A stretch of 64,000 bases of DNA. It comes from an uncultured Sulfitobacter sp. (GTDB lineage Bacteria; Pseudomonadota; Alphaproteobacteria; Rhodobacterales; Rhodobacteraceae). The stretch spans positions 62,001 to 126,000 of the forward strand of contig CAJXSZ010000008.1 in assembly GCA_913060815.1 (NCBI GenBank), read 5' to 3'. Positions 42,517-51,268 of this stretch are shown piece by piece (positions within the stretch are counted from its first letter, which is position 1; each line of letters opens with the position of its first letter). Position numbers and translations under genes: made by a program. The notes below the pieces were generated by a model. It was not told the origin of the DNA. It did no database searches and saw only the letters and a program-made list of their open reading frames with translations.

Positions 42517-43932
42517 CTACGCCGCAGGTCGGGTGCGCGGATGGCTGTATTTGACGCAGTTGCGCCCTTCGGTTTTGGCAGCGTAGAGCGCCTTGTCAGC
42601 ACGATCCAACAGCGCGCCCGCTTCTTCGAGCGCGGATGCGCTCTTGCAGGCTGTAGGGTTGCTGGGCGCGACCCCTATACTGATGGTGACATGTACAGGG
42701 CGATGATCGCCTGGAATGGTGAAGGGCCAGCGGCCAATGGCATCGCATAAACGGACTGCCACGGCGCGGGCTGTCTCGATGTCCGTGGCAGGCATAACGA
42801 TCAGGAATTCCTCGCCGCCCATGCGGGCCACCATGTCAGACCCGCGCACCGTTTCACGCAAGCGGCGCGCGGTCTCAATCAGGACAGCATCCCCCGAGGC
42901 GTGGCCATAAACATCATTAATGCGCTTGAAATGATCCATATCCGCTACAACCACAGCGAATTGTGAGTCTATGGTCGTGCTATGATCGATCAGGCGGCTC
43001 AGAAACGGCATGGCGTACCGACGGTTATAAAGGCTTGTGAGCGGGTCGATGGCAGCTTCGCGCAGACCGCTGCGCACACTTTTCAGCATTTGGACCATTT
43101 GGCGTTTACGCTTGAGCAGTTCTTTGAGGCGCAGGCACAGCTCGGCGGCATCAAACCCTTCAGTCATCACATCATCCGCCCCCATATCAAGCGCGGTCGT
43201 CGCACGGATCGGATCAGGCGTGTTCTGAAGCACCAGTAAAGCCACGTCACGGGTGAGCGCGCTGGCCCGCAGTGCCGAGATCAGACGAAGGCAATGATCG
43301 CTTTGTATTTGATCATCGGGAAGGGCAAGCACCAGCGCATCGGGCGGTGGTGCAGAATGCAGGGCCGCCATCGCATCGGGCAGCAATGAAACTACGTACA
43401 TCGCACGCATATTGGCTTGCAACTGCCGCGCCCAGCCTTGCAGGGAGGCCGCTTTTGTCCCGATGAGCGAGACACGTGCGCTTTGTACGAATTCGGCAGG
43501 TGCCTCTGCCAGACCAAGGGCGCAGGCCGTTTCGTCGCGCATCTGCCATTCGACGATTTTGTGATAGCTGCGGATCATATTGCGCACACGCCCCAGCAAC
43601 AGCATTTCGTTTACCGGTTTATCCATCACATCAAACGCGCCTGCCTGAAGAGTGGCAAGCCGCACGGCCTTATCGGGCATGGAGCCGATGGCCAGCACGG
43701 GCAGGTTGGCTGTTTTAGCTCTGGCGCGCAGATGATCGCATAATTGGGCTGCGGTTCCGTCGGGCAGATTAATTGCCGTGATGATCAGGTCTGGTTGTTC
43801 CGATTGGACAAGCCCTAGGGCATCGCGCAAGGTCCCTGCCTGCACAACCTGATAAAATGCGGTTGCGAGTTTCACTTTCAACACAATACGGTTCGTGGAA
43901 ATGCCATCAATGATAAGAATTTTACCTTGCAT
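42517..43932 (-). CDS. PleD-like diguanylate cyclase with degenerate receivers
   Basis: A 471-residue protein with REC-REC-GGDEF layout. The GGDEF domain is intact: MGGEEF active site with an RGSD inhibitory site 5 residues before it, and it would make cyclic di-GMP. The first receiver has lost its phospho-acceptor: where PleD has D53 the sequence reads A53 (DLIITAINLPDG), and the acidic pair is D9-G10. The second receiver is also non-canonical. It is divergent from the DUF3572 gene. AAGGAG lies before the ATG. Confidence 0.88.
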   Translation of the reverse strand: MQGKILIIDGISTNRIVLKVKLATAFYQVVQAGTLRDALGLVQSEQPDLIITAINLPDGTAAQLCDHLRARAKTANLPVLAIGSMPDKAVRLATLQAGAFDVMDKPVNEMLLLGRVRNMIRSYHKIVEWQMRDETACALGLAEAPAEFVQSARVSLIGTKAASLQGWARQLQANMRAMYVVSLLPDAMAALHSAPPPDALVLALPDDQIQSDHCLRLISALRASALTRDVALLVLQNTPDPIRATTALDMGADDVMTEGFDAAELCLRLKELLKRKRQMVQMLKSVRSGLREAAIDPLTSLYNRRYAMPFLSRLIDHSTTIDSQFAVVVADMDHFKRINDVYGHASGDAVLIETARRLRETVRGSDMVARMGGEEFLIVMPATDIETARAVAVRLCDAIGRWPFTIPGDHRPVHVTISIGVAPSNPTACKSASALEEAGALLDRADKALYAAKTEGRNCVKYSHPRTRPAA

Positions 43933-44026
43933 TCACACTCCTTTCCCTACTGCGTGCGATTAGTCTGTAGTTTTCTGACCAATTGATTAACAAAGCGTTG
44001 AGATTTTAAGTTAACCGGAGCCGAAC

Positions 44027-44311
44027 ATGAGCCTTACGCGGAATGCTGCCGAAACTGTCGCCCTTGATGCGCTGACATGGCTGGTTGGAAACGAGGACCT
44101 TTTGCCGGTCTTTCTGGGTTCGACGGGCGCGTCGCAGGACGATTTGCGCGGTGCCGTGAATGATCCTGATTTCTTGGGATCGGTGCTGGATTTCATTATG
44201 ATGGATGACGCGTGGGTTATTGCGTTTTGCGATGCGCACAACATGCCATACGAGCGATTGGCGCAGGCGCGGCAGGCGTTGCCTGGCGGTGAGCAAAGGC
44301 ATTGGACATGA
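44027..44311 (+). CDS. DUF3572 protein
   Basis: A 94-residue helical protein matching the alphaproteobacterial DUF3572 family (NAAETVALDALTWLVGNEDLLPVFL...GSVLDFIMMDDAWVIAFCDA). Function unknown. GGAG precedes the ATG. Its stop overlaps the next ATG, coupling it to a HAD hydrolase. Confidence 0.85.
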   Translation: MSLTRNAAETVALDALTWLVGNEDLLPVFLGSTGASQDDLRGAVNDPDFLGSVLDFIMMDDAWVIAFCDAHNMPYERLAQARQALPGGEQRHWT

Positions 44312-45024
44312 GCGGCAATTCAAGCGCTATTCGGGGACTGTGCTTTGACAAGGACGGAACGCTGTTCGACTTTGCCCGCACGTGGGAGGCTTGGGCGCAA
44401 GCTTTCCTGCGGCGTGCAGCTGATGGAGACGAGGCATTGGCCACCCGTTTGGGCGAGGCGATCGGCTTCGATCTTAACGCCGCCTGTTTTGCGCCAACCA
44501 GCATCGCGATTGCGGGCACAGCTGCCCAATGTGCACAGGCGCTTGCCTCCCATCTTCCCGCCCTGTCGCAGGCCGAAATTCTGACGATGATCAATGAAGA
44601 GGCGAGTGCCGCACCGCAGGTCGAAATCGTACCGCTTGCGGAATTTCTTGCGCAGCTTCGGGGTGCCGGGCTGGCCTTGGGCGTGGCGACCAATGACAGC
44701 GAAGCGCCTGCGCGCGCGCATCTTGATGCGGCAGGCGTGACAGAGCTGTTTGATTTCATTGCGGGCTATGACAGCGGCTTTGGCGGCAAACCCGCAGCGG
44801 GGCAGTTGTTGGCCTTCGCAGATGCAGTCAGCCTACCGCCTGCGCAGATTGCAATGGTGGGCGACAGCACCCATGACCTAAAGGCAGGGCGTGCGGCAGG
44901 GATGCGCACAATCGCGGTACTGACGGGTATGGCGAAGGCGGAGGTACTCGCGCCACTGGCGGATGTTGTGTTGCGCGATATTGGTGAAATTCCTGCATGG
45001 TTGAAAATGCAGAGCGCCTCCTGA
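44308..45024 (+). CDS. HAD-family hydrolase (phosphoglycolate-phosphatase-like)
   Basis: A 238-residue HAD-IA protein. Motif I is DKDGTLFDF (nucleophile and acid Asp), motif II VATNDSEA, motif III lysine in GGKPAAG and motif IV VGDSTHDLKAGRAAG. A helical cap covers residues about 20-85. Substrate is probably a small sugar phosphate such as phosphoglycolate. Start overlaps the DUF3572 stop (ATGA). Confidence 0.88.
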   Translation: MSGNSSAIRGLCFDKDGTLFDFARTWEAWAQAFLRRAADGDEALATRLGEAIGFDLNAACFAPTSIAIAGTAAQCAQALASHLPALSQAEILTMINEEASAAPQVEIVPLAEFLAQLRGAGLALGVATNDSEAPARAHLDAAGVTELFDFIAGYDSGFGGKPAAGQLLAFADAVSLPPAQIAMVGDSTHDLKAGRAAGMRTIAVLTGMAKAEVLAPLADVVLRDIGEIPAWLKMQSAS

Positions 45025-45115
45025 GCCGCCAAAAGCGACAAAATCCGTCGCAGATGGATAGGCCGTATGGGCGGCGCTGGGGCTTTGTGTAGATCAAAGC
45101 CCAAAGGAGACTGCC

Positions 45116-46675
45116 ATGACCGATGCCCGCAAACGCAGAACCCGTGGCGGTGGCCGCGCTGGTGCAAAGACGCGTCGTGGCACCGCTGTTATCGAGCAAA
45201 TGCCGTGGAACCCGCCTGTAAACATTGATCGTCCCATAGAGCCGCTTGGCCCCGAGGGCGTCGAGGCGATCCACAATGGTGCGATGCGCATTCTCGAGGA
45301 AATCGGGATCGAGATTTACAATCTTGAAGCCTTGGAAGTTTTCCGCAAAGCGGGTTGTACCGTCGAGGGTGAGAACGTGCGCATGGGCCGCGAGATGGTG
45401 ATGGAATACCTCAAACTTGCGCCCTCCGAATTTACGATCACACCGCGCAACCCTGATCGCAAGATTACGATTGGTGGAAAGAACCTTCTGTTTGGCAATG
45501 TCTCCTCGCCGCCAAGCTATTGGGACATGTCGACGGGCAGTAAAGTGGCAGGCACGCGGGAGAAATGTCAGGACTTGCTGAAGCTGACGCAGTATTTCAA
45601 CTGCATCCATTTCGCAGGGGGCTACCCTGTTGAGCCCGTGGATATCCACGCCTCGGTGCGCCATCTCGACGTTCTTTATGACAAGCTGACGATCACGGAT
45701 AAGGCAATGCATGCGTACTCCTTGGGCAAGGAGCGCGTTGAAGATGTGATGGAGATGGTGCGCATTTCGGGCGGTTGGACGGATGAGGAGTTCGAGGCCA
45801 GCCCCAAGATGTACACCAACATCAACTCCACCTCGCCTCTCAAGCACGACATCCCGATGCTGGATGGCTGGATGCGCATTGCGCGGCGCAATCAGGGGCT
45901 TGTGGTGACGCCGTTTACACTGGCTGGGGCGATGGCGCCTGTGACGATGGCCGGAGCCGTGGCGCAATCTATCGCCGAGGCGCTAATTGCGGTGGTGCTG
46001 GCCCAGATTGTGCGGCCAGGTGCCAGCGTGGCGATCGGTACCTTTACGTCGAATGTCGACATGAAAACGGGCGCACCCGCGTTCGGGACGCCTGAATACA
46101 TGCGCGCCACCCAGATGACGGGGCAGATGTGCCGCTTTTACGGGCTGCCCATGCGGTCCTCTGGTGTCTGTGCGGCCAATGTGCCCGACGGGCAAGCCAT
46201 GTGGGAGACGTCCAATTCGCTTTGGGCTGCGGTGCAGTCAGGCACCAACATGGTTTACCACGCCGCGGGCTGGCTTGAGGGTGGCCTGATAGCATCACCT
46301 GAGAAATTCGTCATGGATTGCGAGATTTTGCAGCAGATCCAGCGCTATATGGCGCCCGAGATTTGCGCGACGGGCCCGGACGAGATCGCCTTTGATGCGA
46401 TCAAGGAGGTAGGCCACGGCAGCCACTTCTTCGGCATCCAGCACACGCAGGACCGTTATACGACGGCATTCTATCAGCCATTCCTGAGCGATTGGACAAA
46501 TTTTGAAGGTTGGGAAGTGGCAGGCGGAATCTGGACCCAAGAACGCGCGCACCATATGTTCAAAGAGATCGTAGGCAGCTTCGAGGAGCCGCCGATGGAT
46601 GTGGCCATCCGCGAGGAATTGGCAGCTTTCGTTGAACGGCGCAAATTCGAAGGCGGCGCGCCAACGGATTTTTAA
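45116..46675 (+). CDS. MttB-superfamily methyltransferase, non-pyrrolysine
   Basis: A 519-residue TIM-barrel protein of the trimethylamine methyltransferase family (LGPEGVEAIHNGAMRILEEIGIEI... at the start). There is no in-frame TAG, so it lacks pyrrolysine and belongs to the MtgB-like branch that includes glycine-betaine:corrinoid methyltransferases. An Arg/Gly-rich basic N-terminus precedes the barrel. No corrinoid protein or activator is next to it. The carnitine operon 8 kb upstream would produce glycine betaine. AAAGGAG precedes the ATG. Confidence 0.85.
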   Translation: MTDARKRRTRGGGRAGAKTRRGTAVIEQMPWNPPVNIDRPIEPLGPEGVEAIHNGAMRILEEIGIEIYNLEALEVFRKAGCTVEGENVRMGREMVMEYLKLAPSEFTITPRNPDRKITIGGKNLLFGNVSSPPSYWDMSTGSKVAGTREKCQDLLKLTQYFNCIHFAGGYPVEPVDIHASVRHLDVLYDKLTITDKAMHAYSLGKERVEDVMEMVRISGGWTDEEFEASPKMYTNINSTSPLKHDIPMLDGWMRIARRNQGLVVTPFTLAGAMAPVTMAGAVAQSIAEALIAVVLAQIVRPGASVAIGTFTSNVDMKTGAPAFGTPEYMRATQMTGQMCRFYGLPMRSSGVCAANVPDGQAMWETSNSLWAAVQSGTNMVYHAAGWLEGGLIASPEKFVMDCEILQQIQRYMAPEICATGPDEIAFDAIKEVGHGSHFFGIQHTQDRYTTAFYQPFLSDWTNFEGWEVAGGIWTQERAHHMFKEIVGSFEEPPMDVAIREELAAFVERRKFEGGAPTDF

Positions 46676-46729
46676 CCATATCCCTAAACTGTGAACTTGG
46701 CTTAGCAGGTTGTTAACGTCCTGACCCGA

Positions 46730-46751
46730 TGATTGCTTTTACGGGCAATCA
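46730..46751 (+). promoter_or_regulatory. Hairpin in the leader of the H-NOX gene
   Basis: TGATTGC (46730-46736) pairs with GCAATCA (46745-46751), loop TTTTACGG. It ends 12 bases before the H-NOX ATG. It might end the methyltransferase transcript or control H-NOX translation. Confidence 0.4.
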
Positions 46752-46763
46752 CCAGAGGCGAAC

Positions 46764-47351
46764 ATGCACGGGCTTATCTACCGCAGTTTCCAGAACTACA
46801 TCACCGACAGCTATGGCAGGGATACGTGGCTACAGGTTGCGGCGCGTGCCAATATATCGCCACCCGATTTCGAGGCGATGCTGTCCTATGATGACGAACT
46901 GGCCTCTGCGGTCCTGAATGCGATGGGGGATGTGCTGCGCCGTGAGCGCGGCGATCTGATGGAGGACGTGGGCGCATATCTCGTCTCGCACCCTAATACC
47001 GAAGCCGTGCGCCGCCTGTTGCGTTTTGGCGGCATGAATTTTGAGGATTTTCTGCATTCCCTCGACGATCTGCCTGACCGTGCGCGGATGGCTGTTTCAG
47101 ATATGGCGATACCTGCGATTGAATTGCACGAACACGCCGCAGGGTGCTTTAGCCTGATCTGCGAAACGCCGCTGGAGGGGTTCGGTCATCTGATGATGGG
47201 TGTCCTGCGGGTCATGGCCGATGACTACGGCGCACTGGCCTTGCTGGATCTGGAGCGGGGCAGCGTAGGGCGGGATATTGTGCGCATTCAACTGATCGAG
47301 ACGGATTACAGCCACGGCCGCACTTTTGATTTGGGCGCGCGTGCGTCGTGA
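46764..47351 (+). CDS. H-NOX-fold (HNOB) protein apparently lacking haem ligands
   Basis: A 195-residue H-NOX-family protein: N-terminus MHGLIYRSFQNYITDSYG and the FGGMNFEDFLHSLDDL region match the fold. In NO-sensing members the histidine that binds haem iron follows the LDxL run; here that position is P104 (LDDLPDR). The Y-x-S-x-R triad expected near residues 131-135 reads LICET. So haem binding in the usual way seems unlikely. Coupled to a HNOBA-GGDEF gene by a 4-base overlap, which points to cyclic di-GMP control. Confidence 0.82.
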   Translation: MHGLIYRSFQNYITDSYGRDTWLQVAARANISPPDFEAMLSYDDELASAVLNAMGDVLRRERGDLMEDVGAYLVSHPNTEAVRRLLRFGGMNFEDFLHSLDDLPDRARMAVSDMAIPAIELHEHAAGCFSLICETPLEGFGHLMMGVLRVMADDYGALALLDLERGSVGRDIVRIQLIETDYSHGRTFDLGARAS

Positions 47352-48385
47352 ATATGGGATTCAATCCTGACGTTCTGGATGTCCTTTGTCCGATGCACCT
47401 GATGCTGGATGCCCAAGGCATCATTACCCATGTGGGGCCGACCACACAAAAGCTGCGCCCTGATATGGTGTTGCAGGGGCTATCGTTTATGGAGGCCTTC
47501 AACGTAATGCGCCCGCGCGGTATAAAGACGCTGGCAGCGTTGCGGCAAGCAGGGCAGGTCAAATTGCATCTCGAGCTTGCCGGCACGCCGCCTGCGCGTC
47601 TCAAGGGTGTGCTGGTGCACGATGGGGGTGGTGCGATGATCGTGAACCTGTCGTTTGGCATCTCGATCCTCGATGGGGTACGGGACTACGCGCTGACTAA
47701 TGCCGATTTCGCCGCTACCGATCTGGCCATCGAAATGCTCTATCTGGTGGAGGCTAAATCCGCCGCGATGGAGGCATCGCGCATGCTTAACCAGCGCCTA
47801 CAAGGGGCGAAAGACGCGGCAGAGGAACAAGCATATACCGACACGCTGACAGGGCTTAGAAACCGTCGCGCATTGGATGAGACACTGGAACGATTGCTCA
47901 ATGCAAGAGCAGCATTTGCTGTGATGCACATCGATCTCGACTACTTCAAGGCCGTGAATGACACGCTCGGCCACGCAGCGGGCGATCATGTGTTGCAGGT
48001 CGTGGCGCGCATCATGCTGGAGGAGACCCGTGCCTCCGACATGGTCGCACGGGTGGGCGGGGACGAGTTCACCGTTATCCTGCCAAAAGTCGGCGATATC
48101 GACGTATTGGAGCGTGTTGGCCGCCGGATCATCGACCGGATCGAAGCGCCCGTGCCGTTCAACGACGCCCTGTGCAAGATTTCGGCCAGTATCGGCACCG
48201 TTTGGATACAAAGCAGCAGGACCGCCACGCGCGAGACGGTGATGGAGGATGCTGATCTTGCGCTCTATGCCTCCAAAAACGAAGGCCGTGCGCGTCAGAC
48301 GATGTACACGCCCGAATTGCGCAGCAGCGCCAGCAGCGCCAACAGCACTACGCCGCCAAAAGCGCGCGGCACTGCAAAATCGTGA
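47348..48385 (+). CDS. HNOBA-coiled coil-GGDEF diguanylate cyclase
   Basis: A 345-residue protein. Residues 1-115 form an H-NOX-associated PAS-like domain (VLCPMHLMLDAQGIITHVGP...SFMEAFNVMRP), as in soluble guanylate cyclases. A coiled coil follows (about 120-165) and then a GGDEF domain with active site RVGGDEF and RxxD inhibitory site RASD. It would make cyclic di-GMP under control of the H-NOX protein. The start is GTG at 47348 (GTGA overlap) or the ATG 6 bases later. Confidence 0.88.
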   Translation: MNMGFNPDVLDVLCPMHLMLDAQGIITHVGPTTQKLRPDMVLQGLSFMEAFNVMRPRGIKTLAALRQAGQVKLHLELAGTPPARLKGVLVHDGGGAMIVNLSFGISILDGVRDYALTNADFAATDLAIEMLYLVEAKSAAMEASRMLNQRLQGAKDAAEEQAYTDTLTGLRNRRALDETLERLLNARAAFAVMHIDLDYFKAVNDTLGHAAGDHVLQVVARIMLEETRASDMVARVGGDEFTVILPKVGDIDVLERVGRRIIDRIEAPVPFNDALCKISASIGTVWIQSSRTATRETVMEDADLALYASKNEGRARQTMYTPELRSSASSANSTTPPKARGTAKS

Positions 48386-48451
48386 CACCTCTATACAAAT
48401 CAGGCTGATCACCGCAGGTTGTTCCCGTCAGCAACCACAAGGGGCAAGGCC

Positions 48452-49204
48452 ATGCGGGTAGGGTTTATCGGAACAGGCGAGATTGCCGCAGCAATGGTTG
48501 AGGGGCTTTCGGGTCGGGGCCATGATCTGATCGTATCCGAGCGTAATACGCTGATGGCGACCGAATTGGCGGGTAGGTTCAGCGACGTGCAAATTGCTGC
48601 AAACACGGAAGTGGTCGCGGGGTCCGATATCGTGTTCCTGTGCCTTATGGCGGATGTTGCGCGAGATGTGCTGGGCACGTTGCCGTGGCGGGGAGATCAG
48701 GCGGTTATCTCGGTCATGGTGGATGTACCGTTGGCCGAATTGGCTACGCTCTGCGCACCCGCCAGTGATATTGCGCTGACCATCCCGTTGAGCGCTGTTG
48801 CCACGGGGCGGTCCGTACTGCCGTGCCATCCTGACAGTGACGCGTTGCGCGCTTTGTTCGGTGAAAGCGATGCGATTATCGCCGTGCCGACCGAAGCAGG
48901 TCTGAACGCGCATTTTGCGGCCTCGGCCCTGTCTGCGCCCTTGTTGGATTTGATGCAAACGGGTGCACGATGGCTGGCCGCGCAAACAGGCGATGCCGAA
49001 GGGGCAGAGACCTATGTCGCCGGTGTTTTCGCGGGTTTCTTGCGGCAGATGTCGGTGCAGGGCGCTGATTTTGGCCAATTGCTAGACGGGCTTGCCACCG
49101 AGGGCGGTCTGAATGCGACTATGAAGCAGCAGATGGCAGATGCGGGTGCGCCCGACGCGTTGAGGGCAGGATTGGATGGTCTGAAACCACGTCTCAAATT
49201 GTAA
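48452..49204 (+). CDS. Pyrroline-5-carboxylate-reductase-like NAD(P) oxidoreductase
   Basis: A 250-residue protein with a Rossmann motif at the start (VGFIGTGEIAAAMVEGL) and a helical dimerisation domain. It has the length and order of ProC but lacks some of the strongly conserved C-terminal ProC residues; the end (DGLATEGGLNATMKQQM) resembles the ProC family GLxxTPGGxT segment in altered form. It may be a ProC paralogue with another substrate. AAGGGG lies about 10 bases before the ATG. Confidence 0.75.
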   Translation: MRVGFIGTGEIAAAMVEGLSGRGHDLIVSERNTLMATELAGRFSDVQIAANTEVVAGSDIVFLCLMADVARDVLGTLPWRGDQAVISVMVDVPLAELATLCAPASDIALTIPLSAVATGRSVLPCHPDSDALRALFGESDAIIAVPTEAGLNAHFAASALSAPLLDLMQTGARWLAAQTGDAEGAETYVAGVFAGFLRQMSVQGADFGQLLDGLATEGGLNATMKQQMADAGAPDALRAGLDGLKPRLKL

Positions 49205-49288
49205 GCCTTTGGGCAACGTTGCCGTGCTGGTTGTGATTGCCGCGCGCAGCGGAGTAGACCCGCGCGCGAGCCTGTCGTACAGGGAGGT

Positions 49289-50329
49289 ATGATACAGCGA
49301 CCCCCACTCATTGCGCGCATACGCAACCGTGTGCAGCAATTCTTGCGCCGCCGCCGTTTTGCACGCGCGGTCGAGCATGTGCATGGGGCGGACTTCCATG
49401 TGCCTGAGGGTGAGGTGCTGGCCATCGTGCTGGTGCGTGACGGGGCGTATTACCTCGACGCGTTCTTCGACTATTACCGTGCGCTTGGCATTCGCAATTT
49501 TGCATTTATCGACAACGGCTCGACCGATGGCACAATCGAGCGGATCCAGCAGCAGGAGGGCTGTGTGATTGACCGTGCGGTCCTGCCGCTGGCGCAGTAC
49601 GAGGATTTGATGCGTGGCTATCCAGCGCAGCAATATGGCCGCGATCGTTGGTGTCTTTACGTGGATATGGACGAGCAGTTTGATTTCATCGGTCGCGAGA
49701 CGCTGGGGCTCAAAGGGCTGACGGCTTATCTGGAGGAGCGGGGCGAGACGGCGCTCATGGCACAGATGCTGGAAATGTTCCCGCGTGCGCCGCTGGCTGC
49801 GGTCAAGGGAATGACCTTCCCCCAAGCGCTGAAGGCTTTTGTGCAATATGACATCAGCACGGTTCAGACCTATGACTATCACTCGGACGAGATTGAATTC
49901 AGCGCACTGCTGGCGGGCAACCGGCTGAGCAACGCAGCGCTGCGGTTCTACTTTGGCGGTGTGCGCGGCAAGGTGTTTGGCGAGGCGTGCTGCCTGACGA
50001 AACACCCGCTGATTTTCAATGCAGAAGGGGTCATTCCTGCACCGCACCCGCATTTGTCGCAAAATGTGGTGGTTTCGGATATGACCGCGTTGATCCGCCA
50101 CTATAAGTTCGCGGGCAATGTGGCCGCGCGTGATGCGGCTACCACGCAGTCAGGCGATCTAGCGCATGGGGAGGATGCTGCGCGTCTGGAAGTGCTGGAG
50201 GCACGGGAGGACCTTTCCCTTCATTCCGAAGATGCGGAGGTTTGGACGGGCTTGCAGTCGCTCTATGAGCGCGGTTTCCTTGTGCATTCAGACGCTTATG
50301 CGGCCTTCCTCGCGGAGCGTGCGCCATGA
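49289..50329 (+). CDS. Glycosyltransferase family 2-like (Glyco_tranf_2_4 type)
   Basis: A 346-residue protein with the GT-A opening (AIVLVRDGAYYLDAFFDYYRALGIRNFAFIDNGSTDGT) and a DMDEQF metal-binding motif in place of the usual DxD. It would add a sugar to a polysaccharide or lipid. The AGGGAGG ribosome site sits almost against the ATG, so the true start could be a little downstream. Ends in a 4-base overlap with the next glycosyltransferase. Confidence 0.8.
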   Translation: MIQRPPLIARIRNRVQQFLRRRRFARAVEHVHGADFHVPEGEVLAIVLVRDGAYYLDAFFDYYRALGIRNFAFIDNGSTDGTIERIQQQEGCVIDRAVLPLAQYEDLMRGYPAQQYGRDRWCLYVDMDEQFDFIGRETLGLKGLTAYLEERGETALMAQMLEMFPRAPLAAVKGMTFPQALKAFVQYDISTVQTYDYHSDEIEFSALLAGNRLSNAALRFYFGGVRGKVFGEACCLTKHPLIFNAEGVIPAPHPHLSQNVVVSDMTALIRHYKFAGNVAARDAATTQSGDLAHGEDAARLEVLEAREDLSLHSEDAEVWTGLQSLYERGFLVHSDAYAAFLAERAP

Positions 50330-51267
50330 GTATTGCTGCCGTTGTCATAGGCCGCAACGAGGGCGGGCGCCTGATTGCCTGCCTCGATGCCTTGGCGGGT
50401 GTCTCAGCGGTGATCTACGTCGACAGCGGCTCGACCGATGGCTCTGTCGCGGCGGCGCAGGCGCGGGGGGCGCAGGTGGTCAGTCTGGATATGTCGCAAC
50501 CCTTCACAGCCGCGCGGGCGCGCAATGCGGGGCTGGCGCGTCTCCCCGACGGGACAGAACTGGTTCAGCTTCTGGACGGGGATTGCGTGGTTCAGGACGG
50601 CTGGATCGGGCAGGCTGCGGCCTTTTTGGAAGCGCACCCGCAGGTAGGTGTTGTCTGTGGCAGGCGGCGCGAGATGTATCCGCAGTCCTCTGTTTATAAC
50701 GCTCTTATTGATGCGGAATGGGACACACCCATGGGTGAGGCGCGCGCCTGTGGCGGGGACGCGTTGATGCGGGTGGCGGCGCTGCGCGATGCCGGTGGCT
50801 ACCGCGAGGATTTGATTGCGGGCGAAGAGCCCGAGCTTTGCGTGCGGCTGCGGCAGGCAGGCTGGAGAATCTGGCGCCTAGATGCCGAGATGACGGCCCA
50901 TGATGCGCAAATCATGCGGTTCGGGCAGTGGTGGCAGCGGAGCAAACGGGCAGGTCATGCCTTTGCCGAAGGGGCCGCCTTGCACGGTGCCGCGCCTGAG
51001 CGCCACTGGGTTGCCGAGACGCGGCGCGCCTTGCTTTGGGGCGCGCTTGGGCCTGCTGCGATTGTGCTTTCGTTTGTGCTTCTCGGGCCTTGGGGTCTGC
51101 TCGTCGCACTGGTCTATCCGTTGCAAGTGCTCCGCTTGGCGCGGCGCGGAGGATTGTCTTGGGCGTTCTTTAGTGTGATTGGTAAATTCGCCGAAGCACG
51201 CGGTGCGCTGGGGTATTACTGGCGCAGGATCAGTGGCACGGAAAAGCGGCTGATCGAGTATAAATGA
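50326..51267 (+). CDS. Family 2 glycosyltransferase with C-terminal membrane helices
   Basis: A 313-residue GT2 enzyme: VVIGRNEGGRLIACLDAL...IYVDSGSTDGSVAAA at the start, DGDC in the metal site, then GEEPELCVRLRQAGW, the acceptor motif. Residues about 235-270 contain two hydrophobic helices that anchor it to the inner membrane. Coupled to the upstream glycosyltransferase by ATGA. Confidence 0.9.
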   Translation: MSIAAVVIGRNEGGRLIACLDALAGVSAVIYVDSGSTDGSVAAAQARGAQVVSLDMSQPFTAARARNAGLARLPDGTELVQLLDGDCVVQDGWIGQAAAFLEAHPQVGVVCGRRREMYPQSSVYNALIDAEWDTPMGEARACGGDALMRVAALRDAGGYREDLIAGEEPELCVRLRQAGWRIWRLDAEMTAHDAQIMRFGQWWQRSKRAGHAFAEGAALHGAAPERHWVAETRRALLWGALGPAAIVLSFVLLGPWGLLVALVYPLQVLRLARRGGLSWAFFSVIGKFAEARGALGYYWRRISGTEKRLIEYK

Positions 51268-51268
51268 G

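Noticed and set aside
44828-45967. 379-codon minus-strand frame over the MttB-like gene
   Set aside because: Shadow of a conserved + strand gene; no motif and no ribosome site.
45116-46675. Pyrrolysine-containing trimethylamine methyltransferase
   Set aside because: No in-frame TAG in the gene, and no pyl genes in view.
49212-49223. GGCAACGTTGCC perfect palindrome after the ProC-like gene
   Set aside because: No loop for a hairpin, a single copy, and no regulator nearby; probably chance.
49082-50101. 339-codon minus-strand frame over the glycosyltransferase
   Set aside because: The + strand frame has the GT-A motifs; the reverse is composition-driven.
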